A stretch of DNA of 9,897 nt from an uncultured Polyangiaceae bacterium (GTDB lineage: Bacteria; Myxococcota_A; Polyangia; Polyangiales; Houyiibacteriaceae): positions 1-9,897 of the forward strand of contig CAMYMX010000083.1 of the NCBI GenBank assembly GCA_947259605.1, in the 5' to 3' direction. Below, one piece after another: positions 5,528 to 9,897 of this stretch. The position numbers and the translations under genes were made by a program. The stretch's first letter is position 1; every line of letters starts with the position of its first letter. The notes below the pieces were generated by a model that was given only the letters and a program-made list of their open reading frames with translations, did no database searches and was not told the DNA's origin.

Positions 5528-6603
5528 ACTCGTACGGTTCGGAGCGCTTTGAGCTCCGCGCGTGCGGTGGGATTGCCGAGCTGTCCGCAGGCCGCCATGA
5601 CGCCACGGCCTTTGGTCACACGCTCGCGGACGGGCAAGCCTTCGGCCCGGAGCCAGCCGATGAAACGCTCGACCTCGGCTTCCTCGGGCGCGCGCGCGAG
5701 CGGCATCGAGCCGGGATTGTAGGGAATGAGGTTGACGAGAACCCGATCGAGGGGCCTGCAAAACGCGGCCACCGCACGGGCATCGGCCTCGGTGTCGTTG
5801 ATCCCGGGCAAAAGACAATAGTTGACGCCCAGTGCGAAGTTGCGACGAGGGCGATACACGATGAGCGCCTGCTGAAGCTTCGCAAGGTCGTTGCGTCGAT
5901 TGATCGGCATCAGCTCGTTCCGCAGCGAATCGTTCGCTGCGTTCAAGCTGATCGAAAGATTGAGCCGCTTGAATCCAAGCTGGTCGAGGAGCCGGATTCC
6001 TTCGACATGCCCGACCGTGCAAATCGTCAAACGCTCTTGACCGATCGCCAAGCCTGCCTCGTCGTTCAGGACCCGCAGCGCCTGGAGCACGTTCTCGGAA
6101 TTGTCGAGCGCCTCGCCCATCCCCATGAAGACGAGGTTGCGAATCGGCCAGCCGAGACGATGCCTTGCGACGAGCAACTGAGCGATGATCTCGTCGGTCC
6201 GAAGGTGACGAAGCAACCCCATGCGCCCGGTTTCACAAAATGTGCAGCCCATCTTGCAGCCGACCTGGCTCGAGACGCACAGCGTGTATCGACCGCGCCC
6301 CATGGGGATGCGCACCGACTCGACTTCGAGCCCGTCTTGCAATCGCAAGACCATCTTGGAGGTCGCTCCATAGTCTCCCTCATCCGATTTCACTGCGACC
6401 AGCTCCGGGAGCTCGAAGGAAAACGCTGCACGCCAGGCCTCGGCGGCCTCGCGGCCGAGCCCAAAGCTCTCCGGCTGGAAACGACCCTCGCGCATGACCT
6501 GTCGATGGATCCGCCGAGCCATCCCGTGGCCGCGCGGTAGCAGTGTCTTGGCGCGCTGGGCCAGCTCTGCGTTGCAAAGGCCGTGAATCGGCTGCTTGTT
6601 CAT
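5524..6603 (-). CDS. RlmN/Cfr-family radical SAM RNA methyltransferase
   Basis: 359 aa. The radical SAM motif CxxxCxxC is at Cys116, Cys120, Cys123 and holds the 4Fe-4S cluster. The extra cysteines of the family are present: Cys109 (TLCVSSQ) and the methyl-carrying Cys339 (MAACGQL). Other family blocks are GMGEALDN (161-168, usually GMGEPLLN), NLSISLNAANDSLRNELMPI (215-234), LLPGINDTEADA (264-275) and NLIPYNP (291-297). The N-terminal 100 residues resemble the RNA-binding region of RlmN. RlmN methylates C2 of A2503 in 23S rRNA and A37 of some tRNAs; Cfr methylates C8 of A2503. This protein is diverged, so it may be a paralogue with another RNA target and I give no gene symbol. The ATG at 6603 lies 1 nt after the stop of a thioesterase gene. 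It converges on der with a 4-bp overlap. Confidence 0.85.
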   Translation of the reverse strand: MNKQPIHGLCNAELAQRAKTLLPRGHGMARRIHRQVMREGRFQPESFGLGREAAEAWRAAFSFELPELVAVKSDEGDYGATSKMVLRLQDGLEVESVRIPMGRGRYTLCVSSQVGCKMGCTFCETGRMGLLRHLRTDEIIAQLLVARHRLGWPIRNLVFMGMGEALDNSENVLQALRVLNDEAGLAIGQERLTICTVGHVEGIRLLDQLGFKRLNLSISLNAANDSLRNELMPINRRNDLAKLQQALIVYRPRRNFALGVNYCLLPGINDTEADARAVAAFCRPLDRVLVNLIPYNPGSMPLARAPEEAEVERFIGWLRAEGLPVRERVTKGRGVMAACGQLGNPTARAELKALRTVRV

Positions 6604-6604
6604 C

Positions 6605-7042
6605 TCAATCCTGAACCAGGAGGAAGTGCGCCGTTGCCACGGCGACAGGACAGTCCGGATCGTCCTGATAGGCGAATACACGAACGTTGGCGACTCGCCT
6701 ACCGCGCCGGGTGAACTCCGCCCGAGCAAGCACGTCCTGAGGTTTGGCGCCGCGAAGATACTCGACGGTGATGTTGATCGTCTTGGGGATTGCCGTCGTC
6801 TCCCCGTGCCACAGCAATTTGAAGATCGCCGTCGACTCCATGAGGGCGCCAAGCGTACCGCCATGAAGCGCGGGCACATTGGCATTGCCGACGAGGTGGT
6901 CTGAGTAGCGCATTCGCCCGATGACCTCGCCGTCGACGAGCTCGGCACTGATGCCCATGAATCGGGCGTAGGGGATCGCCTCCTGCAGCGACCGGAAGTC
7001 GCCAGTCTGGCGAAGGTCCACCACTGCATCGCGCAGCCTCAC
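6605..7042 (-). CDS. PaaI-family hotdog thioesterase (second of a tandem pair)
   Basis: 145 aa, one hotdog domain. The family motif is at residues 53-72: NANVPALHGGTLGALMESTA, with HGG at 60-62 and Glu69 where family members place the catalytic Asp or Glu. Later strands include INITVEYLRGA (89-99) and the closing AVATAHFLLVQ. PaaI-type enzymes hydrolyse acyl-CoA thioesters, often acting as dimers or tetramers in the cytoplasm. The substrate cannot be read from the sequence. It starts at GTG 7042, overlapping the stop of the preceding thioesterase by 4 bp (GTGA), and ends 1 nt before the rlmN-like ATG, so all three are probably one operon. The two thioesterases are diverged and could form a hetero-oligomer. 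Confidence 0.82.
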   Translation of the reverse strand: MRLRDAVVDLRQTGDFRSLQEAIPYARFMGISAELVDGEVIGRMRYSDHLVGNANVPALHGGTLGALMESTAIFKLLWHGETTAIPKTINITVEYLRGAKPQDVLARAEFTRRGRRVANVRVFAYQDDPDCPVAVATAHFLLVQD

Positions 7043-7518
7043 TTGGACACCGTGTCTTTCGTTCGCCGTCCTTCGTCCGGGAAAATCACGAACGTCCCCG
7101 ATGCGGTCGCAATGGGGTTTACCTTGTCACCGTGATGCGCCCTGGCGCGCACAAATGCGACGTGCCTGGTGACTTTGTAGCAATGGGCGCCGCAGATCAC
7201 TTCCTGATGAGGCAGTGCCGGGCGGACGTAGTCGATTCGAAGATCGAGTGTTGCGATTCGCCGCGGGGCAGCGAGCGACATGATGACCGCGCCACCACAG
7301 GTCGCGTCGATCAGGCTGGTTATGCAGCCGCCGTGCAGGACCTCCGTCTCGGGATTGCCTACCAGATCCAAGCGATAGGGCAGAGCCAGCGAAAGATGCT
7401 CCGGCCTGTAGTCGACGACTCGAAGACCCAAAGCCTGGTTATGCGGGACCGCTCCGACGTAGCGCCCCTCGAGGCGTCGCCTGATTTCATCCTTCTGCGG
7501 AAGAAAGGGGTCGGACAC
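7039..7518 (-). CDS. PaaI-family hotdog thioesterase (first of a tandem pair)
   Basis: 159 aa, one hotdog domain with a helical N-terminal extension and a charged C-terminal tail (EGRRTKDTVSK). The family motif is GNPETEVLHGGCITSLIDAT at 54-73, with HGG at 62-64 and Asp71 as the likely catalytic acid; the following GGA fits the central helix. ATLDLRIDYVRPALP (89-103) is a typical hotdog strand. Predicted activity is hydrolysis of acyl-CoA thioesters, substrate unknown. GTG at 7518 is used as the start: it follows directly on GGTGATCC, which matches the 16S rRNA 3' end. A promoter-like pair lies just upstream. It leads the thioesterase-thioesterase-RlmN unit, 46 bp after the PIN-like gene. Confidence 0.84.
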   Translation of the reverse strand: MSDPFLPQKDEIRRRLEGRYVGAVPHNQALGLRVVDYRPEHLSLALPYRLDLVGNPETEVLHGGCITSLIDATCGGAVIMSLAAPRRIATLDLRIDYVRPALPHQEVICGAHCYKVTRHVAFVRARAHHGDKVNPIATASGTFVIFPDEGRRTKDTVSK

Positions 7519-7526
7519 GGATCACC
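7519..7526 (-). promoter_or_regulatory. Unusual ribosome binding site abutting the GTG start
   Basis: GGTGATCC on the minus strand ends at the base before GTG 7518. It is complementary to the widely conserved GGATCACC near the 3' end of bacterial 16S rRNA, an extended Shine-Dalgarno without the GGAGG core. It helps choose this GTG. It also counts against reading the overlapping promoter as fully leaderless. Confidence 0.45.
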
Positions 7527-7555
7527 GTGTAGCAGGCTTCGGCCAAGTGGCTCAA
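7526..7555 (-). promoter_or_regulatory. Possible promoter of the thioesterase-rlmN operon
   Basis: TTGAGC (7550-7555) and TACACG (7526-7531) on the minus strand, 18 nt apart. The -10 box sits in GCTACAC, similar to the era promoter. Predicted +1 is 7519, one nt before the GTG start. The last base of the -10 box overlaps the ribosome-binding match, so one of the two readings may be wrong. Confidence 0.35.
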
Positions 7556-7564
7556 GGCGCAAGG

Positions 7565-7981
7565 TTAGACGGGGGGTGGTGGCGGCGGCGGGCTGACCTG
7601 CTCGCCGAGCCAATCGTCGGACGAGACGAACTCCACGCCTTCGATGCTCTTATCGGCGAGAAGATCAGGGTGATCGGTGAGCACCCGAGGCACCCCGGCG
7701 GCCTTTGCGAGGGCGACGAGCGCCTCGTTCCAGTCTTCGATGAAGAAGTCTTTCGTCGGGACGACGTCGACGAGACCGCGGATGGTCGTCATCTGCTGTG
7801 CGACGGCATCATCTTTGAACTCCGGAAGCGCATGAAGCATCGACTCGACGCGTTCCATCACCCAGGTCGAAGTCTTTGGTTTGACAGGGCCTCCAAACGC
7901 GCGCCGAACGGCACGCTCGGGGGGAGAGCCAAACGCGATGGAAGCGTTGACGTAGATGTCGGGCGCTAAAACGACGTCCAT
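7565..7981 (-). CDS. PIN-like domain protein with polyproline C-terminus
   Basis: 138 aa from the ATG at 7981; a TTG at 7987 would add two residues. The N-terminus DVVLAPDIYVNASIAFGSPPERAV matches the opening of PIN_3-type domains (Asp8 in place of the Asp in DTNVLVS, then a GxPxR turn). Glu43, Asp103 and Asp106 (VLTDHPDLL) are candidates for the rest of the metal-binding acidic set, followed by the usual GVEFVSSDDWL strand and helix. PIN domains are Mg/Mn-dependent RNases, often VapC-like toxins. No antitoxin gene lies next to it: upstream is a divergent reductase, downstream the thioesterases. The spacing of the last acidic residues differs from the common GDKDLL form, so activity is uncertain. 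The protein ends in seven consecutive prolines plus Val, which would call for EF-P during translation. Confidence 0.6.
   Translation of the reverse strand: MDVVLAPDIYVNASIAFGSPPERAVRRAFGGPVKPKTSTWVMERVESMLHALPEFKDDAVAQQMTTIRGLVDVVPTKDFFIEDWNEALVALAKAAGVPRVLTDHPDLLADKSIEGVEFVSSDDWLGEQVSPPPPPPPV
7571..7591 (-). repeat. Seven-proline codon run
   Basis: CCN triplets encoding Pro131-Pro137 of the PIN-like protein. On the plus strand this is a G-rich run (GGGGGG, then TGG and CGG repeats) that could slip in replication or form a quadruplex-like structure. Confidence 0.6.
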
Positions 7982-8010
7982 GCCCAAAGCCTAACACGGT
8001 GCCGGGAGGC

Positions 8011-8038
8011 TTGACATCGTTCGAGCCAGAGGTAGTCG
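8011..8038 (+). promoter_or_regulatory. Predicted promoter of the reductase-phosphatase-kinase operon
   Basis: A perfect -35 TTGACA (8011-8016) with a weak -10 TAGTCG (8033-8038) at 16-nt spacing. The predicted +1 falls on the A of the ATG at 8045, so the mRNA could be leaderless. No Shine-Dalgarno is seen at a usual distance; the nearest purine run, AGAGG at 8028-8032, is 12 nt away and would lie upstream of +1. Confidence 0.45.
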
Positions 8039-8044
8039 TCAAAC

Positions 8045-9070
8045 ATGAAGGCGATCTGGATTCCGAAGCACGGAAAGCCCGACGTCCTCGAGCTCCGAAC
8101 GCGCCCGGACCCGATCCCCGGGCCCGGCGAGGTCAGGGTTCGCGTTCGAGCATCGGGAATCAACTTTGCAGACATCATGGCCCGGCAGGGGCTTTATCCC
8201 GACGCGCCATCCCCACCGATGGTGGTCGGCTATGAGGTATCGGGCGTCATTGACTCGGTAGGCGAGGGAGTCACCGACCGGAGCGAAGGCCAACGGGTCC
8301 TGGCGATGACTCGGTTTGGCGGTTACGCGGAGGCCGTGTGTGTCGATACGGCGCAAACGTTTCTGATGCCAGAGCAGATGAGCTTCGAAGAAGGTGCCGG
8401 CCTTCCGGTCACGTACCTGACCGCCTACCACATGCTGTTCAACGTGTTTCGACTGAGAGCCGGGGATCGGGTCTTGATTCACCAGGCCGCGGGTGGCGTG
8501 GGTACCGCAGCGAGCCAGATCTGCCGCTCGGTCGGAGGGGTCACGACCTACGGCACCGCGTCGGAAGCGAAGCACGACCACGTGCGGGACAACGGCTGCG
8601 ACCACCCAATCGACTACCACAGCAAGGACTACGCGGACGAGGTACGGCGGCTGACCGGTGGCCGCGGCGTCGACTGCGTGCTCGACGCGCTTGGGGGCGA
8701 TGACTGGAAGAAGGGTTTCTCGCTGCTTCGACCCGGAGGTCTCCTCATTTCGTTCGGCTGGGCGAACATGGCGAAAAAGGGGAAACGCCGTCTGACCCAT
8801 CTGCTCGGCGAAGTCACGCACGTTCCCTTGTGGACGCCGATTCGGCTGATGCAGCAGAACAAGGGTGTGGCGGGGGTCAACATGGGGCGACTCTGGGACG
8901 AAAGCGATCTGATACTGGACGCGTTCAGGGCGCTCTTGAAGCTCTACGAACAACGCCTGATCAAGCCGCACGTCGACCGATCCTTTGCCTTTGAGCACGC
9001 TGCTGACGCCCATGCGTACATCGAAGCTGGCCAAAACAGAGGGAAAGTCCTACTCACGCCATCGCCATGA
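8045..9070 (+). CDS. Zinc-independent medium-chain reductase, VAT1/quinone oxidoreductase-like
   Basis: 341 aa. The GroES-like N-terminal domain is about residues 1-125 (KPDVLELRTRPDPIPGPGEV, ASGINFADIMARQG, VVGYEVSGVI). The Rossmann domain is about 126-270, with the nucleotide-binding AAGGVG at 148-153 in HQAAGGVGTAASQI. The zinc ligands of alcohol dehydrogenases are missing: GYEVSG replaces GHExxG and no structural Cys cluster is present. The segment NKGVAGVNMGRLWDE (272-286) resembles VAT1-type members. These enzymes usually reduce quinones, enones or reactive aldehydes with NADPH. The gene leads a plus-strand operon: its stop overlaps the phosphatase start (ATGA). The context suggests a role in carbonyl or sugar-damage detoxification, which is inference. 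Divergent from the PIN-like gene, with 63 bp between the two start codons. Confidence 0.88.
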   Translation: MKAIWIPKHGKPDVLELRTRPDPIPGPGEVRVRVRASGINFADIMARQGLYPDAPSPPMVVGYEVSGVIDSVGEGVTDRSEGQRVLAMTRFGGYAEAVCVDTAQTFLMPEQMSFEEGAGLPVTYLTAYHMLFNVFRLRAGDRVLIHQAAGGVGTAASQICRSVGGVTTYGTASEAKHDHVRDNGCDHPIDYHSKDYADEVRRLTGGRGVDCVLDALGGDDWKKGFSLLRPGGLLISFGWANMAKKGKRRLTHLLGEVTHVPLWTPIRLMQQNKGVAGVNMGRLWDESDLILDAFRALLKLYEQRLIKPHVDRSFAFEHAADAHAYIEAGQNRGKVLLTPSP

Positions 9071-9549
9071 CTGTCCATCTGTGTTTCGTTTGTCTTGGGA
9101 ATATCTGCCGCTCGCCTACTGCGGAGGCGACCATGCGTCGGCTCCTCGCACGCGAGCGCCTTGATGGCGCGATCGAGATCGATAGCGCGGGAACGGGAGA
9201 CTGGCATGTGGGCGAGCCTCCCGACGGCCGGGCAACCCTTTCGGCGAAGCGCCGGGGCATCGAGCTCGCCGGCCGCGCGCGCACGGTAGGGGCGAAGGAC
9301 TTCGTGCGTTTCGATTACTTGATTGCGATGGATCGAACGAACCAGCGTGATCTGCGTCGGATGGCACCCGACGATTCAGCCAAGGCAAAGATCGTGCTTT
9401 TCCGAAATTACGATCCCGACTCTCCCCGTGATGCCGATGTGCCCGACCCGTACTACGGTGAGGGCGACGGTTTCGAAACCGTGCTCGACATCTGCGAAGC
9501 GGCGTCGCGGGGACTGCTCCGGCACATCCGAGAGAAACATCGCCTATGA
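9067..9549 (+). CDS. Low-molecular-weight protein-tyrosine-phosphatase homologue
   Basis: 160 aa, full family length. The phosphatase loop CLGNICRS (9-16) gives the CX5R catalytic motif, with Cys9 as nucleophile and Arg15 binding phosphate. The general acid is Asp127 in DPYYG (127-131). SPTAEA after the loop and the SAGTGDWHVGEPPD block (40-53) are standard. The family dephosphorylates phosphotyrosine or small phosphoesters in the cytoplasm. Homologues encoded next to fructosamine-3-kinase relatives have been reported to act on protein-bound ribulosamine 5-phosphate or similar adducts. That fits here, because the next gene is such a kinase. Both ends overlap neighbours by 4 bp (ATGA), so it is probably co-translated with the reductase and the kinase. 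Confidence 0.94.
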   Translation: MTVHLCFVCLGNICRSPTAEATMRRLLARERLDGAIEIDSAGTGDWHVGEPPDGRATLSAKRRGIELAGRARTVGAKDFVRFDYLIAMDRTNQRDLRRMAPDDSAKAKIVLFRNYDPDSPRDADVPDPYYGEGDGFETVLDICEAASRGLLRHIREKHRL

Positions 9550-9897
9550 CCCCCGAGCTGCGCACGGCGCTCGAGCAACGGTTGGGCAAACCGCTGCGCG
9601 GCGCAAAACCCCTTGGTGGCGGCGACATCAACGACGCGTACCAAGTCGCCCTGGGTGACGGGACGCAGCTCTTCGTGAAGACGCACGCGAACCCACCGCC
9701 AGGCATGTTCGAGGCGGAAGCGCGCGGGCTTCGCTGGCTCGCGGACGCGAACGCAATTCGGACCCCTCGCGTGATTGCAGTCTCGGATGCGCGGCCGGCG
9801 TACTTGGCGCTCGAGCTGATGACGCCTGCGAAGCGTCGAGCTGCGTTCGATGAAACTTTGGGTCGATCGTTGGCTGCCCTCCATGCGTATGGCGCAC
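9546..9897 (+). CDS. Fructosamine-3-kinase family protein, N-terminal part only
   Basis: 117 residues are visible before the window ends; family members are about 285-300 aa. Landmarks are the Gly-rich GGGDINDAYQV (24-34), in the place of the nucleotide-binding loop, FVKTH with the ATP-binding Lys (Lys45), MFEAEARGLRWL with the helix Glu that pairs with it (56-67), and LGRSLAALHAYG, typical of this fold. Bacterial relatives phosphorylate ribulosamines, erythrulosamines or fructosamines on glycated proteins, making the adduct unstable so that the amine is freed. The start overlaps the phosphatase stop (ATGA). The catalytic HGD loop lies beyond the window. Confidence 0.88.
   Translation, partial: MTPELRTALEQRLGKPLRGAKPLGGGDINDAYQVALGDGTQLFVKTHANPPPGMFEAEARGLRWLADANAIRTPRVIAVSDARPAYLALELMTPAKRRAAFDETLGRSLAALHAYGA

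Noticed and set aside
5167..6540. 457-codon open frame on the plus strand opposite the rlmN-like gene
   Set aside because: It runs across the end of der and antisense to a protein with complete radical SAM motifs. Its translation has no recognisable domain and is typical of a shadow frame in GC-rich DNA.
6604..7029. N-terminal extension of the RlmN-like protein
   Set aside because: The open frame continues upstream, but it is Ser/Arg-rich noise antiparallel in sense to no domain and lies inside the thioesterase gene in another frame. The RlmN homology begins at the ATG at 6603.
7565..7981. Classical VapBC toxin-antitoxin pair
   Set aside because: No small co-directional antitoxin frame with a start signal is present on either side of the PIN-like gene.
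8039..9034. 331-codon open frame on the minus strand opposite the reductase
   Set aside because: It lies antisense to a well-supported reductase and has no family features. Long antisense frames are expected at this base composition.
1..9897. CRISPR array, insertion sequence, prophage, tRNA or rRNA gene
   Set aside because: No spaced direct repeats, transposase or integrase motifs, terminal inverted repeats or tRNA-like cloverleaf were seen on reading both strands. Small structured RNAs cannot be excluded without a covariance search.

Overview
This is a GC-rich, tightly packed bacterial chromosome segment with no mobile elements, tRNA, rRNA or CRISPR. The gene style points to Myxococcota (Polyangia-like 'deltaproteobacteria'). 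The main clues are a Cys-rich lipoprotein with a long Gly/Ala tail, a TPR-PEGA membrane protein, and a mix of housekeeping and lineage-specific genes. The taxonomic call is an inference from gene content, not from a marker gene.

Layout. (1) 1-389, minus: the start of a short-form transaldolase/fructose-6-phosphate aldolase gene, cut by the window edge, preceded by a 49-aa predicted membrane microprotein. (2) 459-1700, plus: an exported protein with two diverged SRPBCC/START-like domains, divergent from block 1. (3) 1752-3130, minus: a two-gene unit of a lipoprotein (knottin-like Cys spacing plus Gly-rich tail) and a TPR-PEGA protein. (4) 3219-5527, plus: era and der, two ribosome-assembly GTPases joined by an ATGA overlap. 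(5) 5524-7518, minus: an RlmN/Cfr-family radical SAM methyltransferase preceded by two adjacent hotdog (PaaI-type) thioesterase genes, with a GTGA overlap and then a 1-nt gap. It converges on der with a 4-bp overlap. (6) 7565-7981, minus: a PIN-like protein without a visible antitoxin and with a seven-proline C-terminus. (7) 8045-9897, plus: a zinc-independent medium-chain reductase (VAT1/quinone oxidoreductase-like), a low-molecular-weight protein-tyrosine-phosphatase homologue and a fructosamine-3-kinase homologue (cut by the window end), each joined by an ATGA overlap. The last two are a known pairing for repair of sugar-damaged proteins.

Two themes stand out. Ribosome biogenesis is concentrated in the centre (Era, Der and a putative 23S rRNA methyltransferase). 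Several promoters also sit so close to the start codon that the mRNAs would be leaderless or nearly so, and a GCTAYRC-type -10 box recurs at four places. No obviously new defence or mobile system is visible. The less-explained items are the knottin-like lipoprotein/PEGA pair, the duplicated START protein, the thioesterase-thioesterase-RlmN unit, and the reductase attached to the deglycation pair.
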